Positions 29,044 to 38,071 of a stretch of 64,000 nt of DNA are shown one piece after another. Source of the stretch: Hyphomicrobiales bacterium (GTDB taxonomy: Bacteria > Pseudomonadota > Alphaproteobacteria > Rhizobiales > Aestuariivirgaceae); contig JANYLQ010000037.1 of NCBI GenBank assembly GCA_025363755.1, positions 1-64,000 of the forward strand, read 5' to 3'. Position 1 is the stretch's first letter, and each line of letters begins with the position of its first letter. The position numbers and the translations under genes were made by a program. The notes under the pieces were generated by a model. That model saw only the letters and a list, made by a program, of their open reading frames with translations, was not told where the DNA came from and did not search any database.

Positions 29044-30435
29044 TCAAGCGATGCGGCGAAGACCCTTGGACCGGCTGGCAACCCAGGCCACCAGATCAGC
29101 CACGGTGGAGAGTTGTTTGGTTGCAATTGTGCCTTTTAAGGCCTTTTCACCTTGGTCGGCGATCACAGCATCAGTTTGGCCCAGTTTTTGGGCTTCTTTC
29201 AACCGCGCTTCGGTTTGGCCGACGGGGCGGATCGCGCCAGAAAGTGCGATTTCTCCAAACAGCACCGTGCCATGGGGAATCACTGTGTCTGACAAAGACG
29301 ATAGCAAGGCCGCCGCCACAGCTAAATCGACCGCCGTTTCCTTCAAGCGAAGCCCGCCTGCCACATTTAAATAAACGTCATGATTCGAAAGTGAAACCCC
29401 CGCCCGCGCATCAAGCACGGCGAGAATCATATTAAGCCGTGTTGTATCCCAACCCACCGCCGTGCGGCGCGGTGTGCCCAAGGGCGAGGGGGCAACAAGG
29501 GCCTGAACTTCGACCAGCAGAGGCCTTGTGCCTTCAACACCAGCAAAAACCGCAGTGCCGGGGGCAGGGTGTTCGGAGCCGCCCATGAATAGGCGCGAAG
29601 GGTTGGTGACTTCTTTGAGGCCACCATCCGACATTTCAAAAACACCGATTTCATCGGTCGGCCCAAAGCGATTTTTAACGGCGCGTAAAATGCGAAACTG
29701 GTGGCCCCGGTCCCCTTCAAAATACAGCACCGTATCGACCAGATGCTCAATCACCTTTGGCCCGGCAATCTGACCATCCTTGGTGACGTGGCCCACCAGC
29801 AGCACACATGTGCGCTTGGTCTTGGCATAGCGCACCAATGCTTCAGAGCCTGCTTTCAACTGCGAGACAGTGCCTGGTGCCGATTCAATCACCGGCGACC
29901 AAAGGGTTTGCACCGAGTCGATGACCACAACAGATGGCACTGGCCCATCATTCAGTGTGGCGATGATGTCAGATACATTAGTTTCGGCCGCCAATAAAAC
30001 TGGCGCATCATCAAGCCCCAAACGCGCCGCCCGCATGCGCACTTGCGCAATCGCTTCCTCGCCCGTCACATAAATCACACGCTCGCCCTTGCGGGCCATT
30101 GCGGCGAGTGCCTGCAACAACAAGGTCGACTTTCCAATGCCCGGATCACCACCGATCAGAACCGCAGACCCCGGCACAAAGCCTCCACCCGTGGCGCGGT
30201 CTAATTCCGCAATTCCGCTTTCAATGCGCGGCGGAGCAGGGCTTTCCCCCTTCAATTCATAAAGCTTGGCCAAACGGCCTTTGGGCAACGATGCCCCCTT
30301 GGCCCCTGAAGCTGGTGCCTCTGAACGCTCCTCAATAATCGTGTTCCAGCTATTGCAAACATCACAATGCCCCGACCATTTATGGGTGATCGCAGCGCAA
30401 GTTTTACAGACGAAGTTAGAAGCAGATTTGGCCAT
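29044..30435 (-). CDS. radA: DNA repair protein RadA; start likely at MAKSASNF (30435)
   Basis: Zn finger CKTCAAITHKWSGHCDVC, GGDPGIGKSTLLLQ, KNRFG motif, Lon-like C-terminus. Confidence 0.97.
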   Translation of the reverse strand: MAKSASNFVCKTCAAITHKWSGHCDVCNSWNTIIEERSEAPASGAKGASLPKGRLAKLYELKGESPAPPRIESGIAELDRATGGGFVPGSAVLIGGDPGIGKSTLLLQALAAMARKGERVIYVTGEEAIAQVRMRAARLGLDDAPVLLAAETNVSDIIATLNDGPVPSVVVIDSVQTLWSPVIESAPGTVSQLKAGSEALVRYAKTKRTCVLLVGHVTKDGQIAGPKVIEHLVDTVLYFEGDRGHQFRILRAVKNRFGPTDEIGVFEMSDGGLKEVTNPSRLFMGGSEHPAPGTAVFAGVEGTRPLLVEVQALVAPSPLGTPRRTAVGWDTTRLNMILAVLDARAGVSLSNHDVYLNVAGGLRLKETAVDLAVAAALLSSLSDTVIPHGTVLFGEIALSGAIRPVGQTEARLKEAQKLGQTDAVIADQGEKALKGTIATKQLSTVADLVAWVASRSKGLRRIA

Positions 30436-30480
30436 GGGAAGGGAATAGCATGGAACGTATAGTGAACACAAGAGGGAACT

Positions 30481-31419
30481 CTAGAAAACTATTGCGCGTC
30501 GAATAGGATGAGTTAACCCAAACGTATTTTCAAACAGTTGCATTAGTTCGTGATTAAAATGATGGCCTTCATTTTTTAGTTCTCGAAATACAGGATCACT
30601 TCTTTGATCTTTTGTTAGCAAATTAAGATGTTTTCGAATGCTGCTATCTTCAAGCTTTTCGAGAAAGTAATTATAAGTTTTTAAAACTTGATTCATTTGT
30701 GACTTTCCACAAATTTGTGCCAATCGCTCAATTACTGGTAACTCAAAAAGCTGCTGTAACAAATCTATTTTCCTGTCACGAGATCTATCCGCAGTCAAAG
30801 CTACACTGAATAGCCCACTTGCGTACAGGAGTTTCCTTGAAAAAATTAATTTTATATTCCTTACCGCCCACGGCTTTGGGGTCTCTGAACCAGCTGTCTT
30901 AAATTCGTAGTCAACAGCCATTGTTCGATAATATCTTATCACATCGTTCAGGAGGAATAATGCAAGCTGGTGGTCTGTCATTGATTTTGCAATATATTTT
31001 TCTAAAATTTCTTTTCGAAGAGACTTTAGTTCTTCAGCGTCATGAAGCCATTCTCCTTCTAGGAGGATCAACATACGTCGTGTAATGTTCTTGTTGCTAT
31101 CATCGTTCCCGCCAATATTTGTGAGAATTTCTTCACGATTGACGACATTCGCAAACGCTCCATTCGCAGCTGGTTGATTGGGGATAATATTCTTGATGTA
31201 TTTATACGCAGCGTTACACCAGTGTGGCTCGCAAGTCTCCGAACTTGATTTGATCATTATAAAATAATCTAAATCCGATTCGAGCGACGCTTCTCTTCTT
31301 GCAAAGGATCCACATGTAATAATTGACGATCCTTCACCAGTGATAACTTCTTTTAATCCTTTTCTGAGCAACTCAATTTTTTGATTTGAAAATTCCTTTG
31401 CTGTTTCGATAGATTTCAT
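30481..31419 (-). CDS. Pol-beta superfamily nucleotidyltransferase-domain protein
   Basis: CGSFARREASLESDLDYFI (GSx9-10DxD-like); ATGA overlap with upstream HD gene. Confidence 0.7.
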   Translation of the reverse strand: MKSIETAKEFSNQKIELLRKGLKEVITGEGSSIITCGSFARREASLESDLDYFIMIKSSSETCEPHWCNAAYKYIKNIIPNQPAANGAFANVVNREEILTNIGGNDDSNKNITRRMLILLEGEWLHDAEELKSLRKEILEKYIAKSMTDHQLALFLLNDVIRYYRTMAVDYEFKTAGSETPKPWAVRNIKLIFSRKLLYASGLFSVALTADRSRDRKIDLLQQLFELPVIERLAQICGKSQMNQVLKTYNYFLEKLEDSSIRKHLNLLTKDQRSDPVFRELKNEGHHFNHELMQLFENTFGLTHPIRRAIVF

Positions 31420-32465
31420 AAAAGATACATCTCTTGCTTGGATGAAGCGTTTTTTTGAAGCAATATTTGGTCGAATTCTTTTGACTGTAGATATCTATCG
31501 GCGTCTTTGCGATCAAAGAAACTTGTGTCTGAATTGACATAGAAGCTTCTGGTTTTGAATTTTACAGATGTGCCAATATATTTTGTCATTTCAACTTCCA
31601 AATCGCTACTAGTTAGAAGTTTATGAAGTCCTTTAAGTTTTCTGAAAATCTGTACCTCATCACAAAAATAGTCAGAAAATTTCATGGTTTTGATATTTGC
31701 ACGCATGAAAAATTGGCAAGCGAGATCTGACAGCAATCCAACTTTTGAATTAATTATGTTGCGATAAGTTTCATTCTTTATTGACCAAAACTCGTCAACT
31801 ATTTTTTCGTCACGGCTACTTGAGCGAGTTATCGCTGCTCTTACCACCGCTTCGGGATTTCTAAATGTAGGTCTTCGACGCAGAAAAATCTGGGTCCTCA
31901 TAATTCCTTCGATGGTATCAAAATTGATTGGACCATTAAAGAAATCATCGAAGCCATCTTCTTTGCCCTCGATAATTGCGACTAACCTTTCTAAATCTAT
32001 ATCAGCCTTTTTTAAGACGTCATAGAGCTCTAAACCCAACGGCGACCGACCCAGAATGATTTCCTTTGTAGCTTTGTGATGATCTAAATCGAAATATTCC
32101 TTAAATACTGGTTCTAGCGAATGTGAAAGTGGCGCATGCCCAATATCGTGTAGTAGAGCGGCCATCGAAACTAGCCTTCTGTCACGCGCGGGTAGATTCT
32201 TAGAATTACAGTAAAATAGTGCCAGACGCGCTACACCGAGACTATGTTGAAACCTCGTATATCTAAGATTGCCTATTTTACCGTTCGGTGACTTCTTCAT
32301 CGCATAATCAATTCCGCCGAGAAAGCGGATAGATTTCAATCTTTGAAACGCTCTTGTGTTTAAAACTCTTAGCAAAAGATCATCACTAGAATCCTCTGGC
32401 ACACCTGAAAAAGGTTTTGAAAAATCATACTCTTCAAATTGAAATAGTTGTGTGTCATCCATCAC
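31416..32465 (-). CDS. HD-domain phosphohydrolase (dNTPase/SAMHD1-like)
   Basis: RYTRFQHSLGVARLALFY...SMAALLHDIGHAPLSHSLEPVF (H...HD...D). Confidence 0.85.
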   Translation of the reverse strand: MMDDTQLFQFEEYDFSKPFSGVPEDSSDDLLLRVLNTRAFQRLKSIRFLGGIDYAMKKSPNGKIGNLRYTRFQHSLGVARLALFYCNSKNLPARDRRLVSMAALLHDIGHAPLSHSLEPVFKEYFDLDHHKATKEIILGRSPLGLELYDVLKKADIDLERLVAIIEGKEDGFDDFFNGPINFDTIEGIMRTQIFLRRRPTFRNPEAVVRAAITRSSSRDEKIVDEFWSIKNETYRNIINSKVGLLSDLACQFFMRANIKTMKFSDYFCDEVQIFRKLKGLHKLLTSSDLEVEMTKYIGTSVKFKTRSFYVNSDTSFFDRKDADRYLQSKEFDQILLQKNASSKQEMYLL

Positions 32466-32580
32466 AAAAACACTCTAATCAATCGATTTCACTCTTTTCT
32501 CCAGAGTCCCTATTCTCAATTATAAAATCTGACAATTAAATTCAGGATAGTACGAACAAAAATAGAACACAACGAATATC

Positions 32581-34230
32581 TCACCCCTCAAACACCACCC
32601 GCCCATCACACACCGTCATCACAGGCTTCACCGCGTCCATATCCTGAGCCCGCGTTTCCTCTAAATCGGAATTCAGAACCGCAATATCCGCCAGATGCCC
32701 CACCTTCAACATGCCCTTACGGTCTTCGGTGAAGTCCATCATCGCGCCTGCCGCTGTGAACCCGTGAAGTGTGTCCATCAAATTCTGTTTCTGGCCAAAA
32801 TGGTCGGCTGTCAATGCGGCCTTGAAACCTAAGAACGGATCGAGTGAGGCAACGGGCCAATCGCTAGAAAACGCGACTGTTGCGCCGGAATTGCGAATGG
32901 TTTGCCAAGGATAGGAATAGGGCAGCTTATCACCAAGCCGCGTCCGTATTGGCTCTTTCGGCATCCATGGCACGCCGTACCCGGCAACAGGTTGAATGGA
33001 TGCGATAACGCCCAATTGTTTGATGCGCGGAATGTCAGATGGATCAATCAATTCGATATGCTCAATGCGGTGCCTGCTGTCACGAACACCATTGGCTTTC
33101 TGGGCCACTTCATAACCATCCAATGTTCTGCGCACTGCGCCGTCGCCAATAGCATGCACACTGATTTGCAGCTTGAATTTATCAATGCGGGTGGCCAGTT
33201 CATTAAATTGCGCGGCTGTGAAAAGTGGCGCACCGGTATTTCCGGGATAGCCCGGATAATCATCCAGCATCAAAGCGGTCAGCGTTTCCATCACGCCGTC
33301 CATGAAAATCTTCACGCGGCCAGAATGCAGCATGTCGCCCTTATATTGCGCGTGCATTTCGGCGGCTTCATCAACACGGGCAATTTCAAAATAATTTTTC
33401 TGGTGAAACGGAATTTCCATGCGGGCGTTAAGTTCGCCTTGATCCAGAATATTTTTCAACAGCTCCAGCTGATACCAATTGCCATCCATATTATGCATGG
33501 TGGTGATGCCCAGCGAATTGGCAAAGGCGATGCCTTTTTTCAAAAGCGCTTCGTCGCTGGCGCGCTGGCTTGGCGTTGCAGGTGGAATGGGGTTGCCGCC
33601 GGTATTCATCCCTAAGAATTCGCGGCCACCTGTGGATCCTAATTCTTGCACAGGCATATAAGCTGCTGGCTCTTTGAGTTCACCAGTGGCGTTGCCTTCA
33701 GAATCAAGCACAATTTCATTGCCCACCGGAAGCTCGCGCCCGCGCATAATGCCAGCGGCTTCCAGCGCCTTGGTGTTGGCCCAAGCGGTGTGGTGGTCAA
33801 AGCAATTTACATAAAATGGCATGTCGGGAACAATACGGTCAAGCATCTGCCTGGTGATCGGGCCATCCTTTCCAAGGCTCTCATGGGCGATACCATGTGC
33901 GATCACAATTTTCTCGTCTGGATGGGCTTTGCGGTATTGAGAAACTGAATCATGAAACTCGGCCAAGCTATTGACATGGCTCACCATTAAGCCACCAAGT
34001 TCTGCTGCTCCACCAAACAAATGCACATGGCCTTCGATGATGCCCGGGATCACGGATTTGCCTTGAGCATCTATCATCCGTGTGTGTTTAGCTTTAAATC
34101 CCGCCACGTCTTCATTGCTGCCAATGGCGATAATTCTATTGCCCGCGACGGCTAAACTTTGCGCAAAAGGCTGTGCTGGGTTCATTGTAATCATGCGGGC
34201 GTTGGTGATAATCAGATCGGCGTGTGGCAT
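32581..34230 (-). CDS. Amidohydrolase family protein (YtcJ-like)
   Basis: VIPGIIEGHVHLFGGA, HAIGDGAVRRTLDGYE, SSDWPVASLDPFLGFKAALT. Confidence 0.9.
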   Translation of the reverse strand: MPHADLIITNARMITMNPAQPFAQSLAVAGNRIIAIGSNEDVAGFKAKHTRMIDAQGKSVIPGIIEGHVHLFGGAAELGGLMVSHVNSLAEFHDSVSQYRKAHPDEKIVIAHGIAHESLGKDGPITRQMLDRIVPDMPFYVNCFDHHTAWANTKALEAAGIMRGRELPVGNEIVLDSEGNATGELKEPAAYMPVQELGSTGGREFLGMNTGGNPIPPATPSQRASDEALLKKGIAFANSLGITTMHNMDGNWYQLELLKNILDQGELNARMEIPFHQKNYFEIARVDEAAEMHAQYKGDMLHSGRVKIFMDGVMETLTALMLDDYPGYPGNTGAPLFTAAQFNELATRIDKFKLQISVHAIGDGAVRRTLDGYEVAQKANGVRDSRHRIEHIELIDPSDIPRIKQLGVIASIQPVAGYGVPWMPKEPIRTRLGDKLPYSYPWQTIRNSGATVAFSSDWPVASLDPFLGFKAALTADHFGQKQNLMDTLHGFTAAGAMMDFTEDRKGMLKVGHLADIAVLNSDLEETRAQDMDAVKPVMTVCDGRVVFEG

Positions 34231-34312
34231 TTTTGCTTCCCTTGGTTTTTTAACCTTTTGGCCTCTTGCAAAAAATCGCGCAAGAGTTAGGTTTGATTTG
34301 TCGTCAACAACT

Positions 34313-34327
34313 GAAAGGAGGTGATCC
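34313..34327 (+). promoter_or_regulatory. 15-nt extended Shine-Dalgarno matching the complement of the 16S rRNA 3' end
   Basis: GAAAGGAGGTGATCC immediately 5' of ATG 34329 (GGAGG to ATG spacing 7 nt). Confidence 0.75.
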
Positions 34328-34328
34328 C

Positions 34329-34403
34329 ATGTCGAGTGAGTTCAACAATACAGGTTCTATCGCAGTGCGGATCATTGGATCTGCGGGAACAGCTTCCCTC
34401 TAG
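34329..34403 (+). CDS. Putative 24-aa smORF/leader peptide MSSEFNNTGSIAVRIIGSAGTASL
   Basis: ATG placed behind the extended SD, TAG stop, followed by a hairpin and a terminator; not in the supplied ORF track. Confidence 0.6.
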   Translation: MSSEFNNTGSIAVRIIGSAGTASL

Positions 34404-34441
34404 ACCAATCGCATTCGTGTAGAAACCTGGTTTCTCACGGT

Positions 34442-34475
34442 AAGGGCCGCTTCGTCGAAGTGGCCCTTATTTATT
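34442..34475 (+). terminator. Rho-independent terminator between smORF and ohr
   Basis: AAGGGCCGCTTC GTC GAAGTGGCCCTT (12-bp stem with one G.U) followed by ATTTATTT. Confidence 0.8.
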
Positions 34476-34499
34476 TAATTTGATTAACAGGAGCGTATT

Positions 34500-34925
34500 A
34501 TGAAAATTGCATACACAGCCCACGCAACAGCAAATGGCGGCGGCCGCGAAGGCTTATCCAGAACCGATGATGGAAGAGTTACAGTTACGCTCGCCACGCC
34601 AACCGAAATGGGCGGCAGTGGTAAGGGGACTAATCCTGAGCAGCTGTTTGCCACGGGTTATGCTGGTTGCTATTTGGGAGCCATGCGTTTTGCTGCTGGA
34701 AAGGCCAAGATCGATATGCCTGCCGCTGCAACGGTAAACTCTCATGTCAGCATAGGCCCACGAGATGACGGCGAAGGCTTTGGTTTGGAAGTTACTCTTG
34801 ACGTTTCGCTGCCCGGTATGAGCAAAGAAGCTGCTGAAGATTTATCCCAGCGCGGTCACGTTGTGTGCCCTTACTCGCATTCCATCAAAGGCAATGTGAA
34901 AATAACGACTAACGTCCACGTTTAA
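34500..34925 (+). CDS. ohr: Organic hydroperoxide resistance protein (Ohr/OsmC family)
   Basis: NPEQLFATGYAGCYLGAM and RGHVVCPYSHSIKGNVKIT two-cysteine Ohr signatures. Confidence 0.92.
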   Translation: MKIAYTAHATANGGGREGLSRTDDGRVTVTLATPTEMGGSGKGTNPEQLFATGYAGCYLGAMRFAAGKAKIDMPAAATVNSHVSIGPRDDGEGFGLEVTLDVSLPGMSKEAAEDLSQRGHVVCPYSHSIKGNVKITTNVHV

Positions 34926-35045
34926 ACTTCTCTGAAATGCAATCATGGCAGCTAAAGAATGGCCGCCATGACTGCTCTCTCTCATGTAGTCTGTCTGCGC
35001 TTTAGCATAGATAACGCAGCCAGGTATTAAGACCAACCAGATTGA

Positions 35046-35240
35046 TCAATACCTGACCTTATGACAAACCCAATGCCATCTCCCATGATGTTGATGGTGC
35101 ATGAATTTGTGGTGGTGTCGATGATGCAGATGCCAGCCATTGCGCCCGTGTCCTCGGGCTTCAGCGCCAGTGGACATTTCAAGTGTTGCAACGGTTAAAG
35201 TTGTGGCCGCAACTGCGGCTAGCGCAAGTTTCTTAAACAT
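35046..35240 (-). CDS. Small secreted His-rich protein
   Basis: Signal peptide MFKKLALAAVAATTLTVATLEMSTGAEA then HLHHRHHHKFMHHQHHGRWHWVCHKVRY. Confidence 0.6.
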   Translation of the reverse strand: MFKKLALAAVAATTLTVATLEMSTGAEARGHGRNGWHLHHRHHHKFMHHQHHGRWHWVCHKVRY

Positions 35241-35298
35241 TTTTCATCCTTCAATTTAAGACATTGGAGTGAATTTAATGGGTGATAACGAGCTTCTG

Positions 35299-35565
35299 TC
35301 ACCAGATTTTCGTAACACGCCCATTGCAAACCTGCGCGCGGTGCAAGTGGTGTCGCCAGATAATATTTTGAGTATGACATCTCAGAAAAACTGGACGAAA
35401 ATAGTGGTGTCGATAGACCGGAAATACCGGACCACCGAAATGCACTACAAAACCGCCGTGATGATGAACTGGCCTCGCTTCTGCGCTGGTAACGTTTGCA
35501 GCAACGCTCGCAGCAAACGCAATAGATGCCGCTGCACATAACAATATTTTACGCATAATTTCCAT
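35299..35565 (-). CDS. Small secreted His-rich protein with C-terminal CNGxVTxI(W/Y) motif
   Basis: Signal peptide; ...IIWRHHLHRAQVCNGRVTKIW; paralogous C-terminus to 37103..37396. Confidence 0.62.
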   Translation of the reverse strand: MEIMRKILLCAAASIAFAASVAANVTSAEARPVHHHGGFVVHFGGPVFPVYRHHYFRPVFLRCHTQNIIWRHHLHRAQVCNGRVTKIW

Positions 35566-35619
35566 CTCCTAAAACACGCCCCGACTTAGAGACGCGCAAG
35601 GAATTGGAATCCGTCGTGA

Positions 35620-36186
35620 TTAAAACTTAATCGACGGGCCTTCCTCAATAATGCCGCGGTCCAATCCTAAATCAAAAAATTGACGACGGCCTAGGTTGCT
35701 GCGTCCCGCCATAAGGTTGGTAGGGAACTGCTTAATCGTTGCATTATATTCATCAACAGCAAGATTGAAGAAACGACGCGCAGCTGCAATTTTGTTTTCG
35801 GCATCGCCCAACTCATTGCGTAACGCGCGGAAATGTTCGTTGGCTTGCAGTTGAGGTGCAGCCTCTGCGGCTAAAACAATGCGGTTTAGGTTTTTGCCCA
35901 ACGCAGCTTCAGCCTGCATGCGGGCATCTGCTGTCGGCGCAGTGATCGCGGCTTGGCGGGCGAGTGCTATGGCTTCGATGGTTTTAATTTCGTGTCCCAT
36001 GAAGCCTTTCACGATTTCAAGCAGATTAGGGATCAAAGAATGGCGGTGTTTCAACTGCACATCAATATCAGCGCTGGCTTTATCGCAACGTGAATCCAAA
36101 GCTTGCATGCGGTTGAACGACATAACGGCTAGTGCGCCTGCACCCAGAGCGGCAACTCCAACGCCTGATAATAAAACCCATTCCAT
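35620..36186 (-). CDS. lemA: LemA family protein; start likely at MEWVLL (36186)
   Basis: N-terminal TM, FNRMQALDSRCDKASADIDVQLKHRHSLIPNLLEIVKGF; LRNELGDAENKIAAARRFFNLAVDEYNATIKQFPTNLMA. Confidence 0.9.
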   Translation of the reverse strand: MEWVLLSGVGVAALGAGALAVMSFNRMQALDSRCDKASADIDVQLKHRHSLIPNLLEIVKGFMGHEIKTIEAIALARQAAITAPTADARMQAEAALGKNLNRIVLAAEAAPQLQANEHFRALRNELGDAENKIAAARRFFNLAVDEYNATIKQFPTNLMAGRSNLGRRQFFDLGLDRGIIEEGPSIKF

Positions 36187-36373
36187 GATGCCACTCCCCA
36201 ATTGAAACGCCAAAGTTGCATAGAAGTCATAAAAAGAGTCTTGAGTGGATTGGTTAAAAGAAAACTATTTTTGTCTGAACGCAGATTAACTATGCGTGCA
36301 AATGCACCCGTTAAATTAACGAGGACTAAACCTTTGGTGGTGGAATCTCGGAATCTCAATAAGGGAGTGGTCA

Positions 36374-37027
36374 ATGTCTGAAACTTTGTTTGTTCGCGTC
36401 AAGCGTATTGTAAGTGCCAACATTAATGATGTTGTCGACAATATGGAAAAAGCCCAAGCCGAAATCGTGATGAAGGAAGCCATTCGCGAAGTCGACCGTG
36501 CAACCGACGAAGTGCGCGCAGAGCTGGGCAAGGCCATGGCCAAAGGCCATCACGCCAACAGCACCATTGAGCAGACGAAAAAGAAGATTGCTGATCTATC
36601 TGACAAAGCGAAATTCGCCATCGAACAAAAGCGCGATGATTTGGCTGAAGCTGCTTTAGCGCGCCAGATTGATTTGGAAGCCCAAATTCCCGTGCTCGAT
36701 TCTGTCATCGCCGATGCGAAAACCGAGCAGGGCAAGCTGGAAGAATTTCTGGCTGCCTTGAATGGTCGCAAACGCGAGATGCAAGCTGATCTCAAATCAT
36801 TCGAAGAAGCACGCATTGCAAACGCCGCTGACGCCGCGAACATTACTAACACAACGGGCGACCGTGTAAACAAAGCTGAAGCGGTATTTGACCGTGCCAT
36901 GAAAAGCGCGTCAGGCCTTGAAGCCGTGCGTACACCGGGCACAGTTGTTAAAATTGCCGAGCTTGAACAATTGGCGCGTGCACGCTCGATTGCAGATCGT
37001 CTGGCCGATTTGAAAAAATCGGCTTAA
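36374..37027 (+). CDS. pspA: PspA/IM30 family protein
   Basis: IVSANINDVVDNMEKAQAEIVMKEAIREVDRATDEVRAELG; long coiled-coil; divergent from lemA. Confidence 0.82.
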   Translation: MSETLFVRVKRIVSANINDVVDNMEKAQAEIVMKEAIREVDRATDEVRAELGKAMAKGHHANSTIEQTKKKIADLSDKAKFAIEQKRDDLAEAALARQIDLEAQIPVLDSVIADAKTEQGKLEEFLAALNGRKREMQADLKSFEEARIANAADAANITNTTGDRVNKAEAVFDRAMKSASGLEAVRTPGTVVKIAELEQLARARSIADRLADLKKSA

Positions 37028-37052
37028 ATTACAAAGTGTATTTGCAAAATAA

Positions 37053-37090
37053 AAGCTTTGCTGCGCAGGCGCTCAGCAAAGCTTATTTGA
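37053..37090 (+). terminator. Hairpin terminator after pspA-like gene
   Basis: AAGCTTTGCTG ... CAGCAAAGCTT perfect 11-bp stem followed by ATTTGATTT. Confidence 0.6.
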
Positions 37091-37102
37091 TTTGTCCTAA
37101 CC

Positions 37103-37396
37103 TCAATAAATTCTCGTCACTTGGCCGTTGCAAATGCGCGCTTTGTGCATTCTGTGATGATAACGGATGTTGCCGATATGACAGCTCCGGTAAGAGTGGC
37201 GGAAACGGTGATAACCACCATAATAATCGCTGTTGTAATAACCATCATTGTAATAACCTGGTGAACCAAAAAAGAAACCTAGGCCTGGCCCTGAAAAGCC
37301 ACCATGATGATAGGCTTGTGCTGATGTTGTGCTCGCAATAAGCCCAACACCAATGGTCGCCGCAGTGACAAGTGATAAAATCAATTTTTTAGACAT
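37103..37396 (-). CDS. Small secreted Tyr/His/Gly-rich protein with C-terminal CNGxVTxIY motif
   Basis: Signal peptide MSKKLILSLVTAATIGVGLIASTTSAQA; C-terminus HHRMHKARICNGQVTRIY. Confidence 0.62.
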   Translation of the reverse strand: MSKKLILSLVTAATIGVGLIASTTSAQAYHHGGFSGPGLGFFFGSPGYYNDGYYNSDYYGGYHRFRHSYRSCHIGNIRYHHRMHKARICNGQVTRIY

Positions 37397-37500
37397 TGGG
37401 ACTCTCCTATTTACATACCCGTACTAACGCAGTGGATGGCGGTTAGTTCCAGAGTGGGAGAAATCACATTCAATTTACAAAAGATTCAGTGAAGTAGGAT

Positions 37501-37962
37501 TCAACCCAACAGCGCTTTCACAATGCCGCCCACTTTTGCCATGTCCATTTGGCCAGCGTATTTGGCTTTCAGTTCAGCCATCACCTTGCCCATGTCTTTA
37601 ACGCTAGTGGCACCAACGGCAGCAATCACGCTGGCCACCGCGGCCTTGGCCTCGTCGTCATTCATTTGCTTTGGCATATAATGTTGAATGATCGCCATTT
37701 CTTCGCGCTCAGCTTGGGCCAGTTCGGGCCGTCCGCCCGCATCGAAAGCGGTAATTGAATCTTGGCGCTGTTTTACCATCTTGATAAACAGTTCCATGAT
37801 GCCTGCGTCATTGGTGAGCGCTGAATCATGGCCGTCTGATCTGCTGTTGATGTCCTTGTCTTTGATGGCCGCATTCATCAATCGCAAAGTTGCGGTGCGG
37901 CGTTTATCGCCCGCTTTCATGGCCTCTTTCATATCGGCAGTGATTTGTTCGCGCAGAGACAT
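37501..37962 (-). CDS. GatB/YqeY domain-containing protein
   Basis: MSLREQITADMKEAMKAGDKRRTATLRLMNAAIKDKDI; DMGKVMAELKAKYAGQMDMAKVGGIVKALL. Confidence 0.95.
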   Translation of the reverse strand: MSLREQITADMKEAMKAGDKRRTATLRLMNAAIKDKDINSRSDGHDSALTNDAGIMELFIKMVKQRQDSITAFDAGGRPELAQAEREEMAIIQHYMPKQMNDDEAKAAVASVIAAVGATSVKDMGKVMAELKAKYAGQMDMAKVGGIVKALLG

Positions 37963-38071
37963 GTTAGAACCTCATTAAAAACATGGGGAATAGGCGGATT
38001 CTGCATAAGCTGCAACCTTGACGGGGAAGGGGCCAGCCACTAACCAACTCCAAATCCCGGAGACTCAAGAT

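Noticed and set aside
32902-33615. 237-aa plus-strand ORF
   Set aside because: Antisense of the amidohydrolase gene; no domain signature.
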